From Xenophilus sp. L33 (GTDB taxonomy: Bacteria; Pseudomonadota; Gammaproteobacteria; Burkholderiales; Burkholderiaceae_C): a DNA stretch of 64,000 bases. Below, in pieces: positions 34,401 through 44,028 of the stretch. A program made the position numbers and the translations under genes. The notes beneath the pieces were generated by a model. It saw nothing but the letters and a program-made list of their open reading frames with translations. It was not told the DNA's origin and searched no databases. Position 1 is the first letter of the stretch; every line of letters begins with the position of its first letter. Where the stretch lies: assembly GCF_009765735.1 (NCBI RefSeq), contig NZ_LMUW01000221.1, positions 249,801 to 313,800 of the forward strand, written 5' to 3'.

Positions 34401-37400
34401 CCTCGGCCGGCGTGCTGGTCGGCCCGGTCGGCAGCCAGACGCCGGACAACTGGACGACCAGCTTCAACTTCTACGTCCACCCGCTCAACGATGCGCCGGT
34501 GGTGACCGGCAGCTCGAACACGGTGCTGGCGGAAGGCCAGACGATCGGCATCACCAGCGGCCAGCTGCAGATCACCGACCAGGACGACGCGGTCAGCGAG
34601 AGCTACCTCGAAGGCCCGTCGCAGGGCGGCACCGGCGGCCTGACGCTGCCGGGCGGCGGCAACAACTACGCCTACAACAACGATGCCACCGGCGCCGGCG
34701 CGCTCAAGTTCGAGGTCGAGACCCTGCCCGCCGGCGGCACGCTGCAGTATTCGACCGACGGCGGCGCGACCTGGCTCGACGTGGTCGCGGGCGTCACGCA
34801 GATCGACGCGTCGGTGCTGACCGCCAACGCCGCCACCACCGGCCTGCGCTTCGTCAGCAACGGCGGCGAGACCCGCAACGCCAGCTTCAGCGTGGAAGCG
34901 ATCGACCGCTGGGGCGCGGTGTCGAACACCGCCACCGTCAGCCTGCAGATCACCAACGTCGACGACGCGCCCACGATCGCCAGCGACCCGACGCAGCCCG
35001 ATCCGACGGTGCCGGGCGATTCGCCGAACCTGATCGGCGGCGCGCCGCAGAACAACCCGCTGACCGTCGCCGAAGGCAGCGCCGGCCGCATCACGCCGGC
35101 CTTGCTGCAGGCCTACGACCCGGACAGCGATTCGACGCAGGTGCAGTACAGCATCACCAGCGCGCCGGCCAACGGCTACCTCGCCTACTCGACCAACGGC
35201 GGCGCCAGCTACCAGGTGCTGGGCGTGAACTCGTCCTTCACCCAGGCCGACGTCGCGGCCGGGCGCATCTACTACGTGAGCAACGGCAGCGAGAGCAGCG
35301 GCGCCACCTACCCGACCGGGCAGGACGACAAGTTCACCTTCACCGTCTCCGACGGCGCCAAGGAACAGACGAACAACCAGTTCTGGATCTACACGACGCC
35401 GACCAACGACGCGCCGGTGGTCAAGGGTCCGGGCGGCCCGATCGCGATCGACAGCCTGATCCCGGCCGACAACCCGGTCACTGGCTTCACCGTGACCGAC
35501 CCGGACCTGGTCAACGTCACCAGCGGCGAGCAGGACTTCATCGAGGTCACGGTTCGGCTGCGCGACGCCAACGGCAATGCGCTGCCCGACTCGGTCTACA
35601 ACGGCGTCAGCATCGCGGTCACGACCTCGGCCGCGGGGCTGGTCGACGGCACCGAGAACGGCGCCGGCACCTACCTCGTGCTGCACGGCACGGTGGAGGA
35701 CGTGCAGAGCGCGCTGTCGACCCTGACCGTCACCTTTGCGGACGACCGCAACACCGCCTACCAGCTGCAGGTCATCGCCGACGACCGGCTGCGCAACCCA
35801 GACGGCAGCCTGGCCGGCGGTGCCAACGGCGGCGCGCTCAACCAGAGCGCCACGCCGCTCGTCGCGCCGGTCGCGGTGCCGACCACGGTCTACGACTGGG
35901 GCCACGACGACATCCCGACCAGCGGCGCGATCCTGGGCGACATCTCGTCGCAGTCGGTGCTGATCTACGCCTCGTCGGTCAACCAGCCGGCGACGCTCAC
36001 CGCCACCGGCGGCAAGGTCAGCCTGGAGGACCAGGCCAGCTACATCGGCGGCGGCTTCGCGGTCGCCGACCCGGAATCCGACGGCTTCGGCACGCCGGTC
36101 ACCGTGACCCTGAGCGTGCCCAGCGGCACGCTCGGCATCGGCGGCAGCGGCATCCAGACCAGCGTGCCGATCGACGGCCGCACCGTGACGGTCGCCGGCG
36201 ACAACACCGGCACGCTGGTGCTGACCGGCCGCGCCGGCGACATCCAGGACCTGCTCAACAGCGGCACCGCCACCGGCCTGACCTACCAGAGCGCGCTCAA
36301 CGTCAACCACGACCTGAACGGCGCCGCGGCCGGCGACGTCACGGTCACGCTGAGCCTGAACGACGCCGGCTCGGCCATCGGCGGCGACACCGGCAGCGGC
36401 AGCGTCTCGAACAACCCGCCGAACGCCAGCTTCGACATCACGATCACGCCGACCAACGACGCGCCGACCGTGGCGGTGGCCGGCAACCGCGACACCCCGG
36501 TGTTCCTCCTCGGCTCGACCACGCCGACCGCGGTGGGCGGCCTGTCGGTGGGCGACATCGACATCGCCGGCGACGGCGGCGGCGTGGCCACCGGCGAGAC
36601 CGACTTCGTGCAGGCCACGGTGCGCATCACCACCGCCGCCGGCACGCCGCTCGCGGCCGACCTCTACAACGGCAGCAACGCCGGCGACGTCAGCGTGATC
36701 GTGCTGGGCTCGACCGCCTCGGCCACCAACCCGGACGGCAGCGGCGGCGCCTTCGCGGTCGACACCACCTACACCGGCAACCAGTCGGCGCTGGTGATCC
36801 GCGGCACGCTGTCGCAGGTCGATGCCTACCTGGCCGGCCTCACGCTGTCGATGACCGGCGCCGGCGTGGTCGACGCCGACACGCCCTACCGCGTCGAGGT
36901 GGTGGCCGACGACCGGGTGCGCGACGTCGCGACCGGCGCGCTGGTCGACAGCGACTCGGGCACCGCGGGCGTGCAGCCCATCGCCAACGGCGGCCTGAAC
37001 CCCGGTGCCGGCAACGTCGGCACCGCGAATCCGCCGCAGACCGTGGTCGACCCGTACGCGGCGACGCCCACCGGCCTCACGCAGGACGTCGCCTCCAACT
37101 ACCAGACGGTGTTCCCGACCGGCATCAACGACCCGGCGCACATCACCGGCACGCCGGCGACCTACACCGAGGCCAACCCGACGATCACGCTGACCAACAT
37201 CCAGGTCAGCGACCAGGACGCGCAGGCCACCAGCATCCTGACCACCACGGTCTCGGTGCCGGCCGGCTTCAGCATCGTGAGCGTCGGCGCCGGCTCGGGC
37301 GGCACCGCGGTCATCTCGGGCGACACCCGCTCGATCGTGCTGACCGGCACCCTGGCGCAGATCAACAGCCGCATCGACACGATCGCGGTGCAGCTGCCCG

Positions 37401-40400
37401 ACCCGGACGGCGCCGGCCCGGCCCAGCGCAGCGACTGGAACGGCAGCTTCGGCATCACGGTGGTGGTGGACGACAACGGCAACTCCGGCGCCCGCCCGGC
37501 CACGCTGGCCGCCGGCGACAACACGACCACCGGCACCTTCACCTACGAAGACCCGAGCGCCGGCTCGACCGACAACGCGCTGGTCACCACCCGCACCTAC
37601 ACGCTCACGGTCAACCCGCAGAACGACGCGCCGGTGCTGGCCGGCACCACCGGCACCCGCACGGTGGTCGAGTATCCGAACGCCGACAACATCCCGGGCA
37701 CGCCGGGCGTGCAACTGGTCAGCACCGGCACCGCCAGCCTCACCGACATCGACTTGACGACCACCGCCGGCCTGACCACCTTCGGCGCCGGCACGATCAC
37801 GGTCACGCTCGGCGCGGTGCCGGCCGGTGTCGCCGCCGGCGACCACCTGACGGTGTCGACGCCGCTGCCGGCCGGCTTCACCAGCAGCGGCGGCAGCAAC
37901 GGCGCGCCGCTGGTCATCAGCTTCGGCCTCGGCACCACCGAGGCGCAGATCGACCAGGTGATCGAGAGCATGTCGTACAGCAGCAGCAGCGACAACCCGA
38001 CCAACTTCGGCGCCAACCCGACGCGCAGCTTCAGCATCGTCGTCAACGACGGCGACAACCAGCAGGTCGGCGGCGCCAATGCCGGCGGCCCGACCGCGCT
38101 CAACAGCAACGCGCTGACCGGCACCATCGCGATCACCGCGGTCGACGACGCGCCGGTCGCCAACGACGATGCCCGCCACGTCACCGAGGACGGCCCGGCG
38201 ATCACCGGCAACGTGATCGTCGGCGATGCCAACGGCGACGTCGCCGACACCGACGTCGACAGCCTGCCGGCCGCCCTGAACATCGCCGCGATCCGCACCG
38301 GCACCGAGGCCGCCGGCACCGGCACTGCCGGCGCGGTCGGCGCCGCGCTGGCCGGCAGCTACGGCAGCCTGGTGCTGAACGCCAATGGCAGCTACACCTA
38401 CACGCTCGACAACGCCAACCCGGCCGTCAACGCGCTGAAGACCGGCCAGACGCTGACCGAGACCTACACCTACACCCTGTCCGACGGCGCCGGAGGCACC
38501 GACACCGCGCAGATCACCATCACCATCGACGGCCACACCGACGGCGCACCGTCGATCACGCCGGTCGACGGCAACGGCGCGGTTGCCGGCCAGGCGACGG
38601 TGTACGAAGCCGGCCTCACCACCGACGGCCCGGCCGGCGAGAGCAGGACCGTCGCCGGTACGGTGCACGTCAGCGCGCCCGACGGGCTGGCGAGCATCTC
38701 GGTCGGCGGCACCACGGTCACGGCCGCGCAGCTTGGCACGCTCGGCACGACGCCGGTGGTCATCGACACCGGCGAAGGCCTGCTCACCCTGACCGGCTAC
38801 GCCGCCGGCAGCGGCACGCTCAGCTACAGCTACACGCTGAAGGCGGCACTGAACCAGCCCGGCACCGACACGCTCGACAACATCGCGCTCGGCGTCACCG
38901 ACCTCGGCGCCGCGCCGCTCACCGGCACCGCCACGGGCACGCTGGCGATCGACATCGTCAACGACGTGCCGACCGCCCGCCCCGACACCAACGCCATCAC
39001 CGAGGACGCGGCACCGGCGACGGTCGCCGGCAATGTCGTGACCAACGACCGCCTCGGTGCCGACGGCGCGGCCACCACCGGCCCGGTCACCGCGGTGAGC
39101 CACGGCGCCACCGCCGGCACGCTCGGCGCCAACCTGGCGACCACCTACGGCTCGATCGTGGTCAACGCCGACGGCAGCTACGTCTACACGCTGGACAACA
39201 ACAACGTCGCGGTCAACGCGCTGAAGACCGGCCAGAGCCTCAACGACGTCGTGAGCTACACGGTCACCGACCGCGACGGCGACACCTCGACCACCAATTT
39301 GACGATCACGATCGCCGGCCACACCGACGGGCCGCCCTCGGCGGTGCCGGCCGACGCCAACGGCGCCGATCCGGGCCAGGTCACGGTCTACGAAGCGGGC
39401 CTCACCACCGACGGACCGGCGGGCGAGAGCAAGACCGCCTCCGGCACCATCGCGGTCAGCGCCGCGGACGGGCTGCAGAGCGTCTCGGTCGGCGGCACCG
39501 TGCTGACCTCGGCGCAACTGGCGAACCTTTCGGCCGGCAACCCGGTCAGCATCACCACGCCCGACGGCACCTTGCTGCTGACCGGCTTCAGCGTGGGCTC
39601 GACCGTCGGCGGCGTGCCGGGCGGCGTGCCGACCGCCGGCACGCTCAGCTACACCTACACGCTCGTCACCGCCCAGCACCAGACGGGCGTCGACAGCACC
39701 GACGACATCCCGCTGGTGGTGACCGACCTCTCGGGCGCACCGACCGGCGGCAGCGCCACCAGCACGCTGAGCGTGCGCATCGTCAACGACGACCCGACCG
39801 CGCACCCGGACACCGCCGCCATCAGCGAGGACGCGGCGCCGACGGTCACCGGCAACGTGGTCACCAACGACCGCATCGGCGCCGACGGCCCGGCCGCCGG
39901 CGGCCCGGTGACCTCCTTCGGCTTCGGCGCCACCACCGGCGCGGCCGGCAGCACGATCGCGACCGCCTTCGGCACCATCCAGGTCAACGCCGACGGCAGC
40001 TATGTCTACACGCTCGACAACGACAACGCCACGGTCAACGCGCTGAAGACCGGCCAGACCCTGACCGAGGTCGTGAACTACACGATCACCGACGGCGACG
40101 GCAACAGCTCGCCCTCGACTCTCACCGTCACGATCAACGGCCACAGCGACGGCGCGCCGGCGATCACCTCGGCCGACGGCAACGGCGCCGCCGCCGGCGA
40201 GGCCACGGTCTACGAGGCCGGCCTCACCGCCGACGGCCCGGCCGGCGAGAGCAAGAGCGCCAGCGGCAGCATCTCGGTCAGCGCGCCGGACGGCCTGCAG
40301 TCCGTCGACATCGGCGGCACCACGCTCGGCGCGGCGCAACTGGCGGCGCTGAGCCCGGCGACGCCCGTGACCATCGCCACCGCCGACGGCACGCTGGTGC

Positions 40401-43400
40401 TGACCGGCTTCACCGCCGGCACCGTGGTCGGCGGCGTGCCGACCTCGGGCACGCTCAGCTACACCTACACGCTCGGCGCGGCCCAGCACCAGGCCGGCGC
40501 CGACAGCGTCGACAGCATCGCGCTGTCGGTCACCGACCGCTCGGGTGCCACCACCGGCAGCAGCGCCGCGGGCACGCTGAACATCGACATCGTCAACGAC
40601 GTGCCGACCGCGCGCCCCGACACCGCCGCGATCACCGAGGACGCCGCGCCGGCCACGGTCGCCGGCAACGTGGTCACCAACGACCGGCTCGGCGCCGACG
40701 GCGCGGCCGCGGGCGGCGCGGTCACCGGCGTGGTCTCGGCCGCGGGCACCGGCACGGTCGGCGCGAGTCTGGCGACCACCTACGGCGCGATCGTGCTGAA
40801 CGCCGACGGCAGCTACGTCTACACCCTGAACAACGACAACGCCGCGGTCAACGCGCTGAAGACCGGCCAGAGCCTGAGCGACGTGGTGACCTACACGATC
40901 ACCGACGGCGACGGCAACACCTCTGCCACCACGCTCACCGTGACCATCGCCGGCCACAGCGACGGCACGCCGACGGTCGCGCCGGTCGATGCCAACGGCG
41001 CCGATCCGGGCCAGGTCACGGTCTACGAGGCGGGCCTCACCACCGACGGGCCGGCCGGCGAGAGCAAGACCGCCTCCGGCACGATCGCGATCACCGCGCC
41101 GGACGGGCTGCAGAGCGTGAGCGTCGGCGGCACCGTGCTGACCACGGCGCAGCTGGCGACGCTGTCCAGCGGCAACCCGGTCAGCATCGCCACGCCCGAC
41201 GGCACCTTGCTGCTGACCGGCTTCACGCCCGGCACCAGCGTCGGCGGCGTGCCGACCGCCGGCACGCTCAGCTACACCTACACGCTCGGCGCGGCGCAGC
41301 ACCAGACCGGCGTCGACAGCACCGACGACATCCCGATCGTGGTGACCGACCTCTCGGGCGCGGCCACCGGCAACACCGGCGCGGGCACCCTGAGCGTGCG
41401 CATCGTCAACGACGACCCGACCGCGCATCCGGACACCGCCAGCGTGACCGAGGACGGCGTGCCGACTGTCACCGGCAATGTCGTCACCAACGACCGCATC
41501 GGCGCCGACGGCCCGGCCGCCGGCGGGCCGGTGACCTCCTTCGGCTTCGGCGCCACCTCCGGCACGGTCGGCGGCACCATCGCCACCGCCTTCGGCACGA
41601 TCCAGGTCAACGCCGACGGCAGCTACGTCTACACGCTGGACAACAGTAACCCGACGGTCAATGCGCTCAAGACCGGCGAGACGCTGACCGAGGTCGTGAA
41701 CTACACGATCACCGACAGCGACGGCAACAGCTCGCCCTCGACCCTGACCGTGACCATCGACGGCCACACCGACAACGCCGCCGGTCCGCTGATCGTGCCG
41801 GTCGACGGCAACGGCGCCGCCGCCGGCCAGGTCGACGTCTACGAGCACGGCCTCACCGACGGCCCGGCCGGCCCCGACACCAGCGAACGCAACACCGGCG
41901 CGATCGCGATCGAGGCCGACGACGGCCTGACCTCGGTCACCGTCGGCGGCACCACGCTCACGGCGGCGCAGCTGCAGAACCTCGGCACCAACCCGGTCAC
42001 GGTCCACACGCCCGAGGGCACGCTGGTGCTCACCGGCTTCACCGACGTGGCCTTCAACGGCACGGTGCCGGTCTCCGGCAACCTGCAATACACCTACACG
42101 CTCGACGGCCCGGTGAACCAGCCGGGCGCCGCCAGCACGATCGACCCGATCGCGCTGTCCATCCTCGACGCCGGCGGCGCCACCAGCACCGGCACGCTGG
42201 GCGTGCGGGTGGTCAACGACGTGCCGGTGGCGCACGGCGACAGCGCCGACATCACCGAGGACGGCACGCCCACGGTCACCGGCAACGTCAAGGCCAACGA
42301 CGTGCCCGGCGCCGACAACGGCAACGGCGTGCCGGTGACCGGCGTGGCCTTCGGCGGCAGCACCGGCGCGGTCGGCACGCCGCTGGCGACCGCCTACGGC
42401 ACGGTGACGATCAACGCCGACGGCAGCTACAGCTACACGCTGGACAACGCCAATCCGGCGGTGCAGCACCTGATCGCCGGCGAGAGCCTGGTCGAGACGG
42501 TGAACTACACGATCACCGACGCCGACGGCGACCGCTCGACCGCCGCGCTGACCCTCACCATCCATGGCACCGACGACGTGCCGACGCTGGCGCTGGTCGA
42601 CGGCAATGGCGGCGCCGACGGCCAGGCCTCGGTCAGCGAACGCGGCCTCACGAGCCCGTCCGACAACAGCGAGACCACCACCGGCCGCTTCGTCGTCACC
42701 GCGCCCGACGGCCTGACCGGCCTGGTCATCGACGGCACCGCGGTCAGCCCGGCGCAGCTGGCCAACCTCGGCAACGCGCCGCTGACCCTGGGCACCGCGC
42801 TCGGCCAGATGACGCTCACCGGCTACGACCCGGCGACCGGCACCGTGAGCTACAGCTACACCCTCGGCCACGACCAGGACAACGCCGGCGGCGAAGTCCT
42901 CGACCGGATCTCGATCACGGTGCAGGACCGCGGCGGCGCCACCGTCACCGGCAGCCTCGGCGTGCTGGTGCTGGACGACGTGCCGACCGCCAACAGCGAC
43001 AGCGCCACGGTGAGCATGGCGATCCCGAACGCGACCGTGAGCGGCAACGTGGTCGGCGGTGCCGGCCGCGGGCCGGGCGACGTGCCCGACCGCATCGGCG
43101 CCGACGACACGCCGACGCCGGTCACCGGCTTCTCATTCGACGGCCACGCCGGCGTGGTCGGCGGCACGCCGCTGGCCGGTGCCTACGGCACGCTGAAGCT
43201 GAACGCCGACGGCAGCTACACCTATTCGGTGGATGCGAGCAACGCCAAGCTGGCGGCGCTCGGCGACGGCCAGACCGTGACCGACGTCTTCAGCTACACC
43301 ATCACCGACTCGGACGGCAGCACCAGCACGGCCCGGCTGGTCATCACGATCAAGGGCTCGACCCCGCCGCTGCCGGCCCTCGGCGACGACGTCTGGCCGA

Positions 43401-43969
43401 GCGACTTCATCGAGCCGACCCGCGGCATCACGCAGGGCATGGAGCCGGCCCTGTTCGTGCAACTGGCGGTGCGCGAATCGCAGCAGCTGAGCGACGACCT
43501 GGTCGCGGGCGTCGCGACGCGCGTCGCCGGCGGCCTGGCCGAGCCCTTCGTCGATGGCCACGGCGACGACTACGCCTTCGGCTACCACCCGCTGCCCGAT
43601 CCGGGCTTCGTGCCGGCCCAGCACGTGCTGCGCGACGGCGTCGCCTTCTCGCAGGCGCTGGTGCGCGACATCGAACTCACCGAGGCGATGCAGGGCCGCG
43701 GCAACGGCCTGCCCGCCCATGGCAGCAATGCGCTCTTCGGCGACTTCAACGGCTTCACCGGCGAGCGCTTCGTGATCGCCGGTGCGGCGCCCGAGCATCC
43801 GCCGGCGCATCCGCACGCGGCGCCTTCGCATCGGCATGCCGCGCGTTCCTTCACCGACCGGCTGCACGCCGCGGCGGCCGACCGCGGCACGCCGCCGCGG
43901 GCACCGTCCGGCCCGCAACCCGCGGCGCCCACGAAGGTTCGCATCGCCGTTCCGGAGGCACCGCGATGA
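31442..43969 (+). CDS. Giant repetitive surface/secreted protein, 4175 residues (DUF4347, cadherin-like and VCBS repeats)
   Basis: Domain order as read: residues 1-35 have an N-terminal motif FALESRQLFDGAA, of the LEPRxLFDGA kind seen on other giant proteins. Ten prolines in a row (50-59) and an Ala/Pro/Thr-rich linker follow. DUF4347 spans about 125-275 (YVIDENVADYQQIV, LSIISHGAAGEITLG, ILLYGCDVA). Cadherin-like repeats joined by NDAPVV-type linkers run 280-2230. Six long VCBS/cadherin-like units span about 2234-3977. The last 200 residues are unlike the repeats and end in a His/Pro/Ala-rich tail. There is no Sec signal, no membrane anchor and no RTX GGxGxD repeats. It is probably an adhesin or biofilm protein exported by the products of 44029-50249 (inference). 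The start has no clear ribosome site. Confidence 0.9.
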   Translation: MPSLPRFAELLRPQSHRFALESRQLFDGAAHAVAESHHADALDPHRSEAPPPPPPPPPPAPPPAPRPAPAAGTADHAAEREAPRTLAVADLAANGNATGNAAKVASATAATAATAATSATTDTHTVYVIDENVADYQQIVSALPKGSEVILIDPNSDGVAQLAAALKGQTGITDLSIISHGAAGEITLGTTTITAANIGDHAAAWQSIGASLGANGDILLYGCDVASQGNGLLTQIAGLTGADVAASTDATGAASKGGDWTLEASVGHIESKAFSDPGYDGLLAQPTVATTATKLQVAEPSTLDAPGADSGRLSGWTVADASGNVTVTVSVDSLVNGVADGTPDTAVGGLTAGATGTAVASLSFTGTVADANTWLNNVTFHATDVELGNTAAQATLKVVVTDSAQPTLSATQTLPVTVTPSNDPTVIGNSTTSVAEVGSTVLTVATLNALDPEVDAPNPTQTPSQIVYSVTAEPGYGYLTVNGTRLGVGSVFTQADVIAGNVVYVHTATGASQDTPDSFGVSVNDGATPANLSDHATITLNITPLNQPPTVSGSGSMLEGQPANAHDGSGNVLSDVGAFITASGGGDDADSTLSVKLTALPTDGTLYYSGTAIVGGVTETLTNHAITSADVAAGFSFAYTARDGLTYGNNGNRDQNPATPYPFSDGFNVVVTDGGGGTGTPASTADTRIAIDVRPTDDDPVLTTSPTPVATVTAAGDGLGVYKGSYTTTITPALLNATDVDSSDSNLTFAVTSQAGLNQGILLVNGAPLGAGGVFTMAEVRAGEVQYVQQAGAAAGDTDNFSFQVLDNTTSVRWNSDGSSVTRPGGVYQDNGTPGNYADDTLQTFNLTINLVPTPQGNGDSFSPPPSYVAVHTDSSYAGTDTTGASRGTLDEGGTVVLAGTGADFTTTPGLSYTVDGVPASQVVYTVLAFNGAGPNWNGELQKLENGTWVDLNVYDTFTQADLNAGDIRYQHNGTSEDFQSSVVLSASAGVLVGPVGSQTPDNWTTSFNFYVHPLNDAPVVTGSSNTVLAEGQTIGITSGQLQITDQDDAVSESYLEGPSQGGTGGLTLPGGGNNYAYNNDATGAGALKFEVETLPAGGTLQYSTDGGATWLDVVAGVTQIDASVLTANAATTGLRFVSNGGETRNASFSVEAIDRWGAVSNTATVSLQITNVDDAPTIASDPTQPDPTVPGDSPNLIGGAPQNNPLTVAEGSAGRITPALLQAYDPDSDSTQVQYSITSAPANGYLAYSTNGGASYQVLGVNSSFTQADVAAGRIYYVSNGSESSGATYPTGQDDKFTFTVSDGAKEQTNNQFWIYTTPTNDAPVVKGPGGPIAIDSLIPADNPVTGFTVTDPDLVNVTSGEQDFIEVTVRLRDANGNALPDSVYNGVSIAVTTSAAGLVDGTENGAGTYLVLHGTVEDVQSALSTLTVTFADDRNTAYQLQVIADDRLRNPDGSLAGGANGGALNQSATPLVAPVAVPTTVYDWGHDDIPTSGAILGDISSQSVLIYASSVNQPATLTATGGKVSLEDQASYIGGGFAVADPESDGFGTPVTVTLSVPSGTLGIGGSGIQTSVPIDGRTVTVAGDNTGTLVLTGRAGDIQDLLNSGTATGLTYQSALNVNHDLNGAAAGDVTVTLSLNDAGSAIGGDTGSGSVSNNPPNASFDITITPTNDAPTVAVAGNRDTPVFLLGSTTPTAVGGLSVGDIDIAGDGGGVATGETDFVQATVRITTAAGTPLAADLYNGSNAGDVSVIVLGSTASATNPDGSGGAFAVDTTYTGNQSALVIRGTLSQVDAYLAGLTLSMTGAGVVDADTPYRVEVVADDRVRDVATGALVDSDSGTAGVQPIANGGLNPGAGNVGTANPPQTVVDPYAATPTGLTQDVASNYQTVFPTGINDPAHITGTPATYTEANPTITLTNIQVSDQDAQATSILTTTVSVPAGFSIVSVGAGSGGTAVISGDTRSIVLTGTLAQINSRIDTIAVQLPDPDGAGPAQRSDWNGSFGITVVVDDNGNSGARPATLAAGDNTTTGTFTYEDPSAGSTDNALVTTRTYTLTVNPQNDAPVLAGTTGTRTVVEYPNADNIPGTPGVQLVSTGTASLTDIDLTTTAGLTTFGAGTITVTLGAVPAGVAAGDHLTVSTPLPAGFTSSGGSNGAPLVISFGLGTTEAQIDQVIESMSYSSSSDNPTNFGANPTRSFSIVVNDGDNQQVGGANAGGPTALNSNALTGTIAITAVDDAPVANDDARHVTEDGPAITGNVIVGDANGDVADTDVDSLPAALNIAAIRTGTEAAGTGTAGAVGAALAGSYGSLVLNANGSYTYTLDNANPAVNALKTGQTLTETYTYTLSDGAGGTDTAQITITIDGHTDGAPSITPVDGNGAVAGQATVYEAGLTTDGPAGESRTVAGTVHVSAPDGLASISVGGTTVTAAQLGTLGTTPVVIDTGEGLLTLTGYAAGSGTLSYSYTLKAALNQPGTDTLDNIALGVTDLGAAPLTGTATGTLAIDIVNDVPTARPDTNAITEDAAPATVAGNVVTNDRLGADGAATTGPVTAVSHGATAGTLGANLATTYGSIVVNADGSYVYTLDNNNVAVNALKTGQSLNDVVSYTVTDRDGDTSTTNLTITIAGHTDGPPSAVPADANGADPGQVTVYEAGLTTDGPAGESKTASGTIAVSAADGLQSVSVGGTVLTSAQLANLSAGNPVSITTPDGTLLLTGFSVGSTVGGVPGGVPTAGTLSYTYTLVTAQHQTGVDSTDDIPLVVTDLSGAPTGGSATSTLSVRIVNDDPTAHPDTAAISEDAAPTVTGNVVTNDRIGADGPAAGGPVTSFGFGATTGAAGSTIATAFGTIQVNADGSYVYTLDNDNATVNALKTGQTLTEVVNYTITDGDGNSSPSTLTVTINGHSDGAPAITSADGNGAAAGEATVYEAGLTADGPAGESKSASGSISVSAPDGLQSVDIGGTTLGAAQLAALSPATPVTIATADGTLVLTGFTAGTVVGGVPTSGTLSYTYTLGAAQHQAGADSVDSIALSVTDRSGATTGSSAAGTLNIDIVNDVPTARPDTAAITEDAAPATVAGNVVTNDRLGADGAAAGGAVTGVVSAAGTGTVGASLATTYGAIVLNADGSYVYTLNNDNAAVNALKTGQSLSDVVTYTITDGDGNTSATTLTVTIAGHSDGTPTVAPVDANGADPGQVTVYEAGLTTDGPAGESKTASGTIAITAPDGLQSVSVGGTVLTTAQLATLSSGNPVSIATPDGTLLLTGFTPGTSVGGVPTAGTLSYTYTLGAAQHQTGVDSTDDIPIVVTDLSGAATGNTGAGTLSVRIVNDDPTAHPDTASVTEDGVPTVTGNVVTNDRIGADGPAAGGPVTSFGFGATSGTVGGTIATAFGTIQVNADGSYVYTLDNSNPTVNALKTGETLTEVVNYTITDSDGNSSPSTLTVTIDGHTDNAAGPLIVPVDGNGAAAGQVDVYEHGLTDGPAGPDTSERNTGAIAIEADDGLTSVTVGGTTLTAAQLQNLGTNPVTVHTPEGTLVLTGFTDVAFNGTVPVSGNLQYTYTLDGPVNQPGAASTIDPIALSILDAGGATSTGTLGVRVVNDVPVAHGDSADITEDGTPTVTGNVKANDVPGADNGNGVPVTGVAFGGSTGAVGTPLATAYGTVTINADGSYSYTLDNANPAVQHLIAGESLVETVNYTITDADGDRSTAALTLTIHGTDDVPTLALVDGNGGADGQASVSERGLTSPSDNSETTTGRFVVTAPDGLTGLVIDGTAVSPAQLANLGNAPLTLGTALGQMTLTGYDPATGTVSYSYTLGHDQDNAGGEVLDRISITVQDRGGATVTGSLGVLVLDDVPTANSDSATVSMAIPNATVSGNVVGGAGRGPGDVPDRIGADDTPTPVTGFSFDGHAGVVGGTPLAGAYGTLKLNADGSYTYSVDASNAKLAALGDGQTVTDVFSYTITDSDGSTSTARLVITIKGSTPPLPALGDDVWPSDFIEPTRGITQGMEPALFVQLAVRESQQLSDDLVAGVATRVAGGLAEPFVDGHGDDYAFGYHPLPDPGFVPAQHVLRDGVAFSQALVRDIELTEAMQGRGNGLPAHGSNALFGDFNGFTGERFVIAGAAPEHPPAHPHAAPSHRHAARSFTDRLHAAAADRGTPPRAPSGPQPAAPTKVRIAVPEAPR
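31589..31618 (+). repeat. Ten consecutive proline codons in the giant gene
   Basis: Residues 50-59 are all Pro, followed by APPPAP. Poly-proline stalls ribosomes unless elongation factor P helps, so translation of the giant protein should depend on EF-P. It also makes a stiff spacer between the N-terminal motif and DUF4347. The mixed ccc/ccg/cct codons argue against simple slippage expansion. Confidence 0.85.
38143..43370 (+). repeat. Six tandem VCBS/cadherin-like units inside the giant gene
   Basis: After a leading VCBS half unit (38143-38541), six units of about 786-822 bases follow. The VYEAGL-like landmark starts at 38603, 39389, 40211, 41024 and 41840, with a diverged VSERGL copy near 42634. 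Each unit has a first half, DGNGxxxGQxxVYEAGLTTDGPAGES, and a VCBS half, NDxPTAxPDTxxITEDxxPTVxGNVVTND then VNADGSYVYTLDN and VNYTITDxDG. Units 2 and 4 are nearest to each other, as are 1 and 3. This implies duplication of a two-unit block of about 1.6 kb. Units 5 and 6 are more diverged. Confidence 0.85.
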
Positions 43970-44028
43970 ACGCACGCGCGTTGCCCGACCCCTTTGTTCC
44001 CGTTCGTTCCAGTGAAGAAGACAAACCG

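Noticed and set aside
31712..42871. An uninterrupted 3719-codon frame on the strand opposite the giant gene
   Set aside because: It mirrors the giant gene through most of its length and is made of Arg/Gly/Ala/Val/Asp/His-rich low-complexity sequence. Strong third-position G/C bias removes stops from the antisense frame. No domain, start site or ribosome site supports it.
38143..43370. Repeats that could be mistaken for a CRISPR array or satellite DNA
   Set aside because: The period is about 800 bases, the frame stays open throughout, and the units encode VCBS/cadherin-like protein repeats.
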